From Biscogniauxia marginata (taxonomy: Eukaryota; Ascomycota; Sordariomycetes; Xylariales; Xylariaceae), in contig MU404062.1 in NCBI GenBank assembly GCA_022695795.1, forward strand, positions 310,001 to 374,000: a DNA stretch of 64,000 nucleotides. Reading direction: 5' to 3'. Below the pieces are notes generated by a model, which saw nothing but the letters and a program-made list of their open reading frames with translations, was not told where the DNA came from and made no database searches. Below are positions 36,033 to 47,148 of the stretch, one piece after another (the first letter of the stretch is position 1; every line of letters starts with the position of its first letter). The position numbers were made by a program, and so were the translations under genes.

Positions 36033-37952
36033 TTAGGCACGAATACCATCTTGACCTCCTCCAGCGCCACTCGTTAACCCTCCTCCTTGTGCCTGTGCCG
36101 TCGAGGAATGCGGTCGATAGTCGTCAGTTGGAATTAAGCTTGGTATATCATCATCGTGGAAGTTGTCTTCATAATTATCTTCCGAATCAAATCCCTCGCT
36201 ATGCATCTCTTCGACCTCCTCTTGGTCGTGAAGCGGGGGTGGAGGCGGAGGCGGCGCTTGATGGTCGCCCGAAGGCGCCGAGTTACGATCTGAAGCAGCG
36301 TTGGCATTCTTCGCAGGTAGCTTGCTAGCTTTCTTGCCCTTTCGCGACTTCATTTTAGCCTTCTCCAATAGCCTGCGACGTTCGGCTTCCTCTCGGCGAC
36401 GGCGGCGATCTTTGATCTCATATTGACGGATCAAGGCCTCGGGAGGGTGGCCGAAGATTTTTTCGTAGTCACAGAATTCGCAGACCCAAATGTCCTCGAG
36501 TGCCGGAGGATGATGTAAATTCTTATACTCCGTTTCTTTGCGACGTTGCTTTGCTGCTTGGTGGAGGGAGTTGCCACGACGCTTAGACTTCTTCGGTACC
36601 GAATTCGGCGGGGCCTGTCCCTTCCCTCCTCCGTCACCTGGCGGAGTTACCCCTTGCTGGGACCCACCATGTCCCGCCGGAGGCACGAGACCGGGTTGAG
36701 TCTGAGCGGCTCTTGTGCCGATGGCAGCATATGGATCGCGATAGTCAGCTGGGACGGTTGACTGGGATATGCGATTGGCACCTGCCATGCCGGAGGGTGC
36801 TGGGTCAGAACCTGGCCAAGAGACAGGGTTTTGAGAGTCAAAAGTGAAGGTAAACTGTGTCGCTGATGCAGGACTAGACTTTGTGGATGCTTGCTGGTGT
36901 AAAAGGCTTATGTTTTCTTGTCCCTGTGGTACTGGAACCTTTTCGGCGCTTGCAATTGCACTAGAAATAATTCCAGAATTCTCTACTATGTTGGCACAAG
37001 AAAAAGTTAGCTTAGCCAGGTTCTTTAGCAATAGCACAAGGCTTGGTCCCTGATGCTTTGCAGATGCACAATGAGACCCCGCCTGCTGTTGAAGAAAGAC
37101 CAAGCCAGGAAATGCCAAGAAAAAAAAACAAGCCAACGAATAGAGAGCAGAATAAGTCGACTTACCTCCAGGCGGAGAAGGGTACTGGTGGCCAGGTCGC
37201 AGCTTGAGATTCCGTCCTCCCCAGTTACTGTTAGGATCTGACAAGGCCCTCAAGGGACTCCTACCGTTGCGCACGCGACCATACCTACCTCTACCGGGAC
37301 CAGAGATTCCCTGGCCGTTTGTTGTAGGCCCGCCAGATTGATAATAGGGTGTGCTTATTGCTCCGGACGCATCTCCGGGACCTTCGTCACCTGTTGTCGG
37401 GGGCGAAGGTACACCAAATACATTCGGATTGTTGAGCACATGGGCACGATTCAGAATAGTTTCGCCTGCGGTAGGGATCTTCCTCTTCTTCTTGTTGTTG
37501 GTGTTTTCGAAAGAGTCATACCCATCTGCCGAGGATGCAGTCGAAGGCGGCGCTTGCGGGTTAGGATGCCGTGCCTGGCCTGGCCGCTGCGAAGCACGAA
37601 TAGCATGTCCCGGCGATATGTGGAAAGCCCGCGGGCCCAGAGCCGCCCGTCGGGCCTGGGCCATGAATGACTCATCGTGCTCCGTACCCAACCCATTCCT
37701 CCGCAATCCAGCCTCTTGACCTAGCCTAGCAAAATTCTCCCGACTGGCAACATTCACCGGTTCGGGGCCTACCAGGGTCGACTCCTCTTTCGAGTTGTAG
37801 GGGTAGACGAAGAGCGGGGCGGTGGTCTGCGGTGTCGGCGGGTACTTGATGCTATCCGCAACGTCGGGGGACAGCCGTTCTCGAAGTCGACGTTTGGGCA
37901 GTGGTCGGATCGGCCGGTCAGGGAAGAGAGAGGAAGAAGATTCGGGAGACAT
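36033..37952 (-). CDS. Unrecognised protein with CxxC motif and basic coiled coil
   Basis: Exons 37952-37166 and 36985-36033 give 579 residues. The 180-bp intron has a good donor (GTAAGT), a CTAAC branch and a TTTTTCTTG tract, and it joins in phase. The chosen ATG opens MSPESSSS; the frame is open further upstream but that part looks like 5' UTR. The N-terminal half is Pro/Arg/Gly-rich and disordered. A compact segment near residues 435-500 reads WVCEFCDYEKIFGHPP and is followed by an Arg/Glu/Lys-rich helix that looks like a coiled coil. A Pro run and an acidic tail end the protein. Two Cys alone are too few for a classic zinc finger. A nuclear role is only a guess from the basic regions. Confidence 0.75.
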   Translation of the reverse strand: MSPESSSSLFPDRPIRPLPKRRLRERLSPDVADSIKYPPTPQTTAPLFVYPYNSKEESTLVGPEPVNVASRENFARLGQEAGLRRNGLGTEHDESFMAQARRAALGPRAFHISPGHAIRASQRPGQARHPNPQAPPSTASSADGYDSFENTNNKKKRKIPTAGETILNRAHVLNNPNVFGVPSPPTTGDEGPGDASGAISTPYYQSGGPTTNGQGISGPGRGRYGRVRNGRSPLRALSDPNSNWGGRNLKLRPGHQYPSPPGGKSTYSALYSLACFFFLAFPGLVFLQQQAGSHCASAKHQGPSLVLLLKNLAKLTFSCANIVENSGIISSAIASAEKVPVPQGQENISLLHQQASTKSSPASATQFTFTFDSQNPVSWPGSDPAPSGMAGANRISQSTVPADYRDPYAAIGTRAAQTQPGLVPPAGHGGSQQGVTPPGDGGGKGQAPPNSVPKKSKRRGNSLHQAAKQRRKETEYKNLHHPPALEDIWVCEFCDYEKIFGHPPEALIRQYEIKDRRRRREEAERRRLLEKAKMKSRKGKKASKLPAKNANAASDRNSAPSGDHQAPPPPPPPLHDQEEVEEMHSEGFDSEDNYEDNFHDDDIPSLIPTDDYRPHSSTAQAQGGGLTSGAGGGQDGIRA

Positions 37953-40305
37953 ATTCTCGGGTTGCCCTGAATCCCAACAGAGTCGCGAGAGCGTTAGCCA
38001 TAGCGCTGCTACCGAAGTCGCAAGACAGAGACACATAGTGCAGAAGAGAGAGGTGGCAGGCTGTAGATAACCAGGTGCCATCTTGGTACCGGTATTAAGG
38101 CGATGGGACCCAGAAGGAGGGGGGAAGAGAGGGGAGAGGGGAGAATGAATGGCAAAAGATTTGTGGTACAGGTCAAGAGAAGTCTCTCGTGGGATTGTGC
38201 CGGCCAAGTGGTGTCTCGGCAGCGACAAACTTCAAAATGGAAAACTTGGGGCATTAAACCTACCCATCACATATCACTAGTCCTAAAACAGACAGCCCAG
38301 CTGCCTTCGTGAAGACAACGCGTTCGTCTCGATCGAAGCCAAAGATAAATGTATTTTTTTTCTGCGCTAGAAGCTATCGTCGAATAGTGGGGGGCAGGCC
38401 GGAAGACGGTGGGAAGCAAGCTCTAATATTTGCTCGTCTGGCAAACGGGCCTCTCTTTCTTCTACAGCTAATATCCTCATTAACACACCTGCCCGGGCAA
38501 GGAGGAAGTGGATGGTCTGGGTGGTTGTAGCAAGCTGGCTGCCGAGTTCTGCGTCGGTAATTAAGGAGACGCTGCTTAACAATCGCCAGGTGATGCTACT
38601 GCCGGAAAGAGGGCAGAGCCGGTGTGTGCGTGTCCAATACGTACAGTAAGGGTAGCCCGAGGCTGGGTATTGATGTGGATGGCCAATACCGGAACCACTA
38701 GCAAACTCACGAGCCTCTGGTTCTATGGCAGAGTGCTATGTAGGCAAGGTGGGTGGGTATTGAGGGGGTGGTTTTCTATCTCGACGTCGGTGCCGCGGGT
38801 CAGAAGCTCGTTTCAAGCCAGAGGCCGAGAGACAACGCAAGGTAGATGGATATTGGTTGTTGGGGATATATGTGTATGTAGTAGTTGTATTGCAGTTAAG
38901 TTAGAAGTGAAAGCAGAGTCAGAGCGGCATCAGTCAAAGGTTGGAAAGGTGAAGCAGGCGTTGATTGATGGATTGTTCTGGTGATATGTAATTGAATGAT
39001 GGAAGTGTGGAAAGTGCCACCACCAGAGAGCCACCATTACCTGGGAAGACCAGGGGGGCAAAGAGAGGGCCTGTGCTGCTCTGGCCAGTGATTTCACATC
39101 TGAAAGTAGAGTGTACCTTAGCCCTTAATTCCTCCGCCTACGCCCACTGACAGGGACACAGTGAAACAACACTTAAATTGATTATCAAGCCACACACATA
39201 CATTCACAGAATAATATGTAGGTACACGCTACTGCCCAGCCCAGTAAAAAGAACGCATCACCAACCGCATCAGACCTCTTGGATCAAGCATTTCGTTTCT
39301 GTCTTTTTCTCTCTCTCTTCCCCCTCCCTCCTGTCTCCTACTTTCACTGTATTTTCTTCCCTTTTCACTTCTTCACAATGACTTGGAAGTCTCATGCTCC
39401 ACCATGTAACTTGTTACTTTAGGTACATACAGGCATGTATCATTGGCATATGTATGAGACAGGATTACTGGCGGGAGTGGTATACCTGGGTACCTAGGTA
39501 CCTACCTACCTACCTGTCAAGGAACCTGGACCTTATCACACTGTGCCCCGCGTCAAATGATAGGCCGTAGCCCCGATTGCCGGATCAATTGGGTCAAAGC
39601 CCCAAGAACCCAAGTCAAATTTGAACCGAGAAAAAAACCGGAAGCTGCAAGAAAAGGAAAGAGCAAAAAAATTGATCGCAGAGGAGGGCCGCTGGCAGCT
39701 GGCAACAATGCTAGGACCTTAACTAAGCCAGCTGCTAAGCCACACAAATTGGTCGGGGGTCCCAGTTCACGCGTGACTGGCGCCGAGCAAGCCCAAAAAA
39801 AAGTGCTTGCTCTTTAGCACTGCTGCAATGTAATGTTGCTGCTGGTGCTGCTCCTGCTGCTGCTCTCTCTCCAAAAGGCGACCCTCTCACACGCCGACCA
39901 TCAACCCATTTCCCCCTCCATTCTACCCGCCTCTTCGAGCTGCTACTTTTCTCGCAAACTCCCGGTTTCAGTCATGATATACTTGAAGACCCCTAGGCGA
40001 CCCTCGAATCCCCTACAATTCACCTGCCTGTAGCCAGAGCTCCGTTAACGCTGCATCCAGCGGAGCTCTTTGATCCCTGCTGCTGAGGACCTTCTCTCGC
40101 CCTCCGACCTCTTTCTCTCGCCTCTACGCTCCCATCCTCTGCCACCACGGCCAATCCACCGTACCCAGTCTTCTCCTCCCAGGCCACGAGTGTCCAACCC
40201 TCTATTCGATTAATCTGTTCAGCCAACACTGCTCTCTTCACTCCTCCGCGTCCCGAACCCCTCCTCCAACCTTCCTCCACCAGTCGGTCGCCCGGCCCGC
40301 GAGCG
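37953..40305. other. Divergent promoter region
   Basis: This 2.35-kb space separates divergently transcribed genes, so it must hold both promoters. CT-rich tracts at 39299-39341 and a CTG/CTC-rich run at 39838-39872 precede the plus-strand PHD gene and are typical of fungal promoters and 5' UTRs. A TACC microsatellite lies at 39487-39515. Open frames inside are small and unsupported. Confidence 0.5.
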
Positions 40306-42454
40306 ATGGCCGGCATTTCTCCTACTAGACGCTCCTCTCGCGCGCGAACAACTCAATCTCAATCGCACCATTCTTCCGCTACATCCAGCTCATCCGGTCG
40401 TGCTGAGCGTAGCACAAGGGCATTCACAAAGACTGGTTCTCCCCAGAAGTCCACTGGCAGTGGATCGCTCTCCTCAGAGCCCCCCGACGACTCGACCACC
40501 ACCACCACCAACAACAACGACGATACCATACTCCGCCGCCGAAGCACGCGAGGCAAAGACGAAGACCGCGATAGGCAACCCAAGATAGAACTTCTCGATA
40601 TGGCACCTGCCAGCGACGAGATCCAGGAGGACGACGAGGCCGTGCGGTGCATCTGTGGTCACGATGATTACCCAGGACCACCACCATTTGAAGAAGACTC
40701 CAAGCACGGTGTTAAGGAGGCAATTGACCACGAACGAATATTTGCGATTGAAATCACAGACGACATGGCCGGCTTCTTCGTACAATGTGAAGTCTGCAAC
40801 ACATGGCAGCACGGGGCCTGTGTTGGCTTCACTACTGAGGAATCCAATCCCGACGACTTGGAGTACTTTTGTGAGCAGTGCCGTAAAGACCTGCACAAAA
40901 TCTACACAGCTAGCAACGGGTAAGTCTCGCCAACACATCTCTGACACGGATTGAATTCGGTCGCATTGGTTGTCCCTCAGCCGCAGCGGATTCCCATCGG
41001 TCGCGCATTCGTCGATTGCGCCCCGATCCCCTTTTCTCCTCTTCAACCTCAATCCTCGTACCACCAGTCACCGTCGGCAACCTCAGCTAACCACATGACA
41101 CCCAGGCAAAAATACTCAATATTCCTACCGATTCATCGGCCATCACGAGCCGCCTCTCGAGCCACTTCTGCGGCTAAAGATGGTGCGCGGTCGCCTAAGG
41201 GCAACAGCGGCAGGAATTCTCGCTCGTCAGCCGCAGCACACACGTCCAAACGACGATCTACAATGAACAGTCGCGATGCTGCCTACGACGAAGAAGAGCA
41301 GCTCCGCAGGGCTATCGAGGCGAGCAAGGAGGATGCGATACCCGAGGAACAGGAAGCAACAAGACGCACCAAACGCGGTAGGGATGACAGCGAAGAGTAC
41401 GCCTCCGATGCCATTATGTTCGCCGTTGGTCCTAACAGCCCGTACAGGAAGCCGGAGAACATCAAGCGACAACGGACAAATTCAAAATCACCCTCCCCCG
41501 TGATTGAGAAACCTCAATCTATAAACCAAGATGAGTCCGAAGACGAGTCAGCACTTCGGAACGGATCGTCGAAAAAGTCACGAAATGCAGCGCGAAACCA
41601 GCGCGAAAAGGCGGAGCGGGATGAGCGCCGTGAGGAGCAGGAACGCAAGCGGGCCGAAGCGGCTAGTAAACGCAAAGGCCGAGCAGAGCGTCGCCGAGCA
41701 GATGGTATATCTTCAAACATCTCTGACGAAAGGGTATAAGGCTAACGCAAATGTAGACTCTGACCCTTCGGAGGAGATGCCCTTAGCAGCACGTGTAACA
41801 GCACATCGAACTACGGAATCGGCCCAGCTTCCAGAACCCCCTCAACCTTCATCGCAGCCACCGCCCGACACACCACCTGCTCCTCCTGCACTGACCGCCT
41901 CGCACAAGAAGAAGTCTGCGACACATTCGAAAAAGAAGGGCCGGAACCAGTATACCAAAGATCGGGATAACCACGATCATGATGATTCGCCGGCAAGATC
42001 GGTATCCCGAGACGTTACTCGAAACGCAGACGAAAACGGTACATCTCACACCAAGGCGTCAGGTCATGAGGGTACCGGTAAGCACACCAAATCTAAAGGC
42101 GGCATGAACTCGAGGATCACAATGAGTGATATGAAGAGACGCGCCAATGGTATTTTGGAGTATATTTCCAGGACACAGGTTGAGCTCGCCAGCGAGCCGT
42201 GGTCAGAATCCAAGGCGAAAAATAATCAAGGTGATGGACCTGAAGTCACCTTACCGAAGATCAGCTTGAACGGTGGCAACAACAGCAGCACCACGAAGCT
42301 TGACGGGCCTCTACCAACTACCAACGGATCAACTAGCAATATTGTAGCAGACCCTCTCTTCTCCATGAAGGGCTTCAAAGATCTAAGCTGCGTTGAAATG
42401 ATGGACGCCCTGACGAGGGACTTGGTGAAGTGGCAGCAGGAGTTTGCCTCTTAG
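40306..42454 (+). CDS. Cti6-like PHD-finger protein
   Basis: Probable subunit of the Rpd3L-type histone deacetylase complex, acting in the nucleus, where the PHD finger would read histone H3 tails. Exons 40306-40919, 41106-41704 and 41757-42454 join in phase (introns have CTAAC branch points) and give 636 residues. The PHD finger spans about 115-192: CIC, then a ~40-residue loop, CEVC, the WQHGAC core and YFCEQC, so all eight C4HC3 ligands are present. A segment YDEEEQLRRAIEASKED after residue 260 fits a ubiquitin-interacting motif. The rest is low-complexity Ser/Lys/Arg/Glu, with a conserved-looking helical segment near the C terminus (MSDMKRRANGILEYISRTQ). Cti6 is the best family match, but the call rests on domain layout alone. 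Confidence 0.82.
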
Positions 42455-43567
42455 CAGGGGTGCTTTTCCATTTCTCAAACGGTCTTGACTGGCGTTTTCG
42501 GATTAGACTCTGGCACCACGCCAGACAGCCCATAGCATTGCTCGGCGTTCTTTGCTTATATTTGGAGATCCGCACCATAGGAGGTGTTATGACATACGAA
42601 TGGGAACAAGTCCAAGGCAGTGTGGTGGAAGGAATAGGGGTTATTTCAAATGCTAGCCTCGATCTCTTAATACACTTGCCTTGGCTGGTTTTTCCTCGGA
42701 CAGGTCGGCTATGGAGAACACCGGGGAAGTGTTATTTCCCCTCACCCAGACGGAACAAATTTCTTTTCTATCAAAAAAGTAAAAGGTCGGATGGTACATG
42801 GAAACCATACGGGACAAAAAGTAGGGCTTGGTTCTTTAGATATCTTTTTTTTTTTTCATGTTTCTTCCGGTTATTTCAAAGGTGTGGTGGTGTTGTACCG
42901 CGATATACCCCGACAGCTCTCATCTGACAGTCCTGGCTACTGTATACATACATAACAATAATGTACAATCATATTGATACAACTCTTCTTCGGTGTCTGG
43001 TACGGGCTAGTCTCGTGCCCGTCTGCAATGCCTGCTTTGCTCATCCAACGGAGGAGGGAGCTACCTATTACGGATAACCTACGTGCTAGTTTTTAATAGG
43101 CGTCGACTTCCGCCCGAAGAGAATATCCGCTGTTTGATTGCTCGAGCAGCACTATAGTGCTACGAGGAGACGGCATGTCATAGTATCATTGTCGTAGTAC
43201 TACTACACACGAATCAACGCTCGGGTTTGTCCTCATGGTATATATGATGCTCGCCCGACCACTTCACCAGAGGTCCTTAGCGCAATGCACCCACTCTTCC
43301 CTATCGTGATGGTGGCTCAAATGGGCTGGCGCGTGCTCTCCCGCATCATCCGAGGGAGCAATGCTGTATACCCTGTGCAACACTGCCCACTCCATCCGGC
43401 CTCGGTGGGGAGTATATTTATTACACCATAGCTGTGTCCCCACAGGGGTTTCTCTGTGGGATGAGTGCCCCTATTTTTGCTGATAATATAAAAAGGGGGC
43501 AGAGGAGAGGCCCAAGGCGAATATTACCTGTCGTTTATATGTGTATATATATGTATATATATATAAC
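42455..43567. other. Convergent 3' flanks
   Basis: Shared 3' region of the PHD gene (plus) and the GTPase gene (minus). No coding region is supported. TA/TG repeats at 43534-43565 end just before the GTPase stop codon. Confidence 0.5.
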
Positions 43568-44803
43568 TCACGCCCCATCCGCAGCGGCAGCCCTCTTCGC
43601 GGCGTTCTTGGCCTTGCGGGCCTCCTTCTCCCGCTTGCGCGCCTGGTTCATGCTGAGGGACTCCCGGCCGCCGGCGCCGTCGAGGCGGCGCGCCCAGGCG
43701 GCAAGGCTCTCCTCGGTGACGTCGTCGAGCCCGAAGCGGCCGAGGTGGCCCTTGCGCCACTGCTGGACGACCCAGTCGGCGGCGCGCTCGCGGCTGGGGA
43801 CGCCGCCGCGGCCGAGCTTGCCGGTGCGCGTGGCGACGGCGTCGAGGAAGGCGCGCGCGTCGTTGGTGGGGGCGCAGAAGTCGGCGTAGGCGGCCGGGTC
43901 GCGCAGGTTCATCTGGAAGAGCAGGTAGTCGGCCAGGGTCTCGGCGTGGACGAGCCCGTCCTTGACGCAGCCGACGAGCGACAGCTTGAGCATCGACTCG
44001 ACGTCGCTCACGTGCGGGACGAAGACGCCGGGCGTGTCGAGCACGAAGACCCCCTCGTCGATGCCCTCGTCGACGTCCTCGGGCGCCACGCGCACGGGCG
44101 TGCCGAGCTTGCGCGTCACGCCCGGCTGCGCGCCCGTGCGCGCCGCCTTCGGCAGCCGCATGCCCTCGCGCCGCAGCGCGTTGAGCAGCGTCGACTTGCC
44201 CGCGTTCGGCATGCCGACGACGAGCGCGCGCAGGCCCGTCAGCGACTCGGAGGCCGCGGCGCGGTCCTTGATCGCCGCCAGAAGCTTCTGCACCGACCGC
44301 GGCTTCAGCTCGTCCGTGAACAGGACGTGCGTCTGCCCGACGGCGTCATCGGCATCCGTCGCCGCAGCCCCAGCCCCAGCGCTGCCGCGCTCCATCTCCG
44401 CGGCGGCGGCCGCCAGCCCCCCTCCGCGCCGCGCCGCGTGCCACTTGCTGAGCAGGCGCTGCTGCCTGTCGAGCTGGCGGTGCGCGGCCGGCGGCGCGCA
44501 CAGCTCCGACTTGGTGTAGACGACGATGCGGTCGCGCCCTGCGAGCGCCGACTCGAGCAGCGGGTTCGCCGACGTCAGCGGCACGCGGCTGTCGCGGCAC
44601 TCGAGAACCAGGCCGATGTTCGACAGTATGCGGCGCATCGAGCTCAGCGCGCCCGCGTGGTGGCCCAGGAAGTACGAGCGCGTTATCGACGGCGACACCT
44701 CGAATACGGCGCGCGGGACGAAGGACGCCGCGCCGCTACCGCTTGCTACGGCGGCCGTGGCCGTGGCCGTGGAGGAGAGGGCGGTTTTGAGGGGCACGGC
44801 CAT
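43568..44803 (-). CDS. mtg1: Mitochondrial ribosome-associated GTPase, Mtg1/YlqF type
   Basis: Circularly permuted GTPase that in other organisms assists late assembly of the mitochondrial large ribosomal subunit. There is no intron, and it has 411 residues from the ATG at 44801-44803. The frame is open 55 codons further, but that part is Pro/Thr-rich and looks like 5' UTR. The permuted motif order is clear: TKSE (G4-like, residues 97-100) comes before GMPNAGKST (G1, 197-205) and DTPG (G3, 256-259). The N terminus is Ala/Ser/Thr-rich with few acids, as in a mitochondrial presequence. The gene is far more GC-rich than its neighbours. It carries Ala-rich low-complexity inserts (about residues 123-155) between G4 and G1. 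The canonical G4 Asp is Glu here. Confidence 0.9.
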   Translation of the reverse strand: MAVPLKTALSSTATATAAVASGSGAASFVPRAVFEVSPSITRSYFLGHHAGALSSMRRILSNIGLVLECRDSRVPLTSANPLLESALAGRDRIVVYTKSELCAPPAAHRQLDRQQRLLSKWHAARRGGGLAAAAAEMERGSAGAGAAATDADDAVGQTHVLFTDELKPRSVQKLLAAIKDRAAASESLTGLRALVVGMPNAGKSTLLNALRREGMRLPKAARTGAQPGVTRKLGTPVRVAPEDVDEGIDEGVFVLDTPGVFVPHVSDVESMLKLSLVGCVKDGLVHAETLADYLLFQMNLRDPAAYADFCAPTNDARAFLDAVATRTGKLGRGGVPSRERAADWVVQQWRKGHLGRFGLDDVTEESLAAWARRLDGAGGRESLSMNQARKREKEARKAKNAAKRAAAADGA

Positions 44804-46397
44804 GGCTGTTTTTTGTTTTTGCGCGGATGGTATGGATGGACGGGCGAACGGATGCGATATGTTCGAGTCAAGGGGGGGTGGGATTGGAGAGGTCGGTGTG
44901 GTCGGTCGGGTTAGGGTATGTTCGACGTATGTCTCATTGTGAAAGTGGGCGCTAGAGCTCAAGTTCAATCGGCGTTGACTTCCATTGGTCCTGTCGTAGT
45001 TTGTGATGCTGGAGATTGGTGTTCAGCCTTGAGAAGGAAAAGAAAAAAAACAGAAGAAAAAGTGTCAGCCTTGTAGAGAATTGCAGGGATTTGAGGACGA
45101 TGACGCAACAAGGTGGGTTAGTTGCTTTCCCTTTTCAGCTACCTTTAAAGTTCGTGCAGGAAAAGACCTCGGGCGGGAAGAGGGGTTGTTGTGGCTTATT
45201 AATGTGGCTAGTGTACACTGACCTAAAATGGCCCGCTCCTGGATAACATACTTCGTTCTTTTTCTCTCTAGGTTCCCAAATTGCTAACCTTATGTAATAA
45301 TATTTATTAGTGGATGATTGTTAGTTTATTTTTCTATACTCAGTAAACCCCCAAGGTTTTTCTCCACTTTATGAGCTAATCTTAATTCCCCCAGTTGCAT
45401 GTCTTCTAATAACACTCAATGGTATTGTTCAAGGAGAAATAGACCATACGGCCGTTGCGATGCGAGAAACACTTCCTACCTAGGTACTCTACATCATTCT
45501 TCCTTGTACATTGTTTGTGGACGGCCTGACGTTCTAATCACTGAGACAGCGGGCAAGGGGTCATGGGGAAACTAAAGCCAACCAAATCGGCACCATGTTT
45601 CGATTACACGTTCAGAACTGCTAAACGAGACAATAATAATAAAAGGAAGGATAAAGAAGAAGGAACAAAAACTAGCATTCTATATCACGATTATAGCGAC
45701 CTTGCCTATCTGACCAGAACTAGATGCTACCTATGCAGCGCGCTTACATAACTCCTGGTCCAGCTCCGGACAGGCCGGCCCCGCTTTCGGTCGGTAGTTC
45801 CGTTACGGACCGTCGAAATTGTCTATTGCGCTATCGCCACCATCAGCTCCCGAAATGTATCTCCAATCGGTCTCTTTCAATGCGTGTCTTTCCAATTTCC
45901 CGTTGCTTAAACGGGTTTATTTTGCAGATCAAAAATCAACCGAAATAAGTGAATGAGTGTGTGTATTGAGGGTGATGGAGGTATATATATATATATGTAT
46001 GTGACTGCTGGGCGAGATGGCCTAGATATAGCTATTCCGGAGCGGGATGAACCTTTAACTGACTACAACTGTCTACTTATCACTGAGATTCTCAGCTATT
46101 CTGTAATACCTTGTCTTTGTGTCGTTGTGTCTCCTTTGTTTTGGGGATTTGTCCACACTCATAAAGATATGACTCTATAGCTAGAACGGATCATTGTAGC
46201 GAGTCACGCTGTCGCGAAAACCATATAGGCGTTCAAGTATGCGCTATGGCAAAGGAGTCTAATTGGACTATTCAAGACTCTGAGCTTATGGATTTCCAAG
46301 AAACTTGATGACAAGGCAGTGCTACCACATTGGATCAGTATGTCATTGTTATATGCACCTCAACGCGTGCTCCTCTAATAAGCCCCAAGCTTCAAGA
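44804..46397. other. Intergenic, no gene seen
   Basis: 5' flank of the GTPase gene, then moderately AT-rich DNA without supported open frames. A short TA repeat lies at about 45980-46000. Confidence 0.5.
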
Positions 46398-47148
46398 TCA
46401 AGAGTGGTGCTCGTGAGACGTTACTTTCTGCTCCTCGTTAGCGGGGAGGGGGAGCTCGGATACGATGGTCGACTGATGAAGGGTAGAGGCCTTTCGTTTT
46501 CGGTGCCAGATATATGCTGCAGCAAGTACTACTACCGCCGCAACTACACTAGCGACAGAAATGCCAGCCATAGTGCCTGGACTTAGTCCCACATCTTTGA
46601 ATGGAGGAGGTTGTGTTGCCTCCGTCGGAAGGAAAGTAACAGATGGGTTTGTTGTTAACGTCGCTAAGGGCTCGGACGATGATGATGTGGAATAGGAAAC
46701 CGAAGATGTCGTGGTACTCGATGATGCATCTCGAAGAATGAAGAAGCTCGTGCTCCAGAAACCGCCCCCGAGCATCTCCTCTTCCGTGTCAAAGGCGTTG
46801 ACTATGCGAAATACGAAAGGATCCGTAAGGTCAGTATCCGCAGTCTTTACCTCCCATTGATACCAGCCCGTTGCTAGATTGGCTTTTTGAATGCCTTAGT
46901 TAGACAGTGCCCCCGAAGGTCTCTGTAGGTAAACTCTCATAACTTACTCGCAATCTGGGTTGAGTCGGCCACCTTCCCTTGCTGGTAGAAATATAGATTG
47001 ACGCCTTCGTATGTCGTAGTCCATGTGATATTGATCGCGGAGGTCTCTCGAAAGTCCATTGGCCACATCCTGGGGAAGATGAATGCCCCATGTTCGGAGT
47101 CTTCGGGGGTGGTGAAGAATGGTTCGGTGTCCTCTTGCCGGCCTTGAA
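46398..47148 (-). CDS. Type I membrane protein, N terminus unresolved
   Basis: Two exons are clear, 47148-46948 and 46882-46398, joined in phase by a GT-AG intron. The product has an extracellular part with an Asn-Ile-Thr glycosylation site and a beta-sandwich-like pattern (NITWTTTYEG; then a GWYQWEV strand). A Ser/Thr-rich stalk follows, then one membrane helix (about 20 residues, GISVASVVAAVVVLAAAYIW), a basic stop-transfer signal (HRKRK) and a short cytoplasmic tail. This layout is common in fungal surface and sensor-like proteins. I could not find an upstream exon with a signal peptide in the right phase, so the 5' end is either missed or lost. Confidence 0.55.

Noticed and set aside
42430..42927. 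165-codon plus-strand frame after the PHD gene
   Set aside because: It overlaps the PHD stop codon in another frame, has no domain and falls in the expected 3' UTR.
43541..44914. Plus-strand open frame of 457 codons opposite the Mtg1-type GTPase
   Set aside because: It is a by-product of very high GC in the antisense gene. It is Arg/Ala/Val/Glu-rich without domains, while the minus frame has perfect permuted GTPase motifs.
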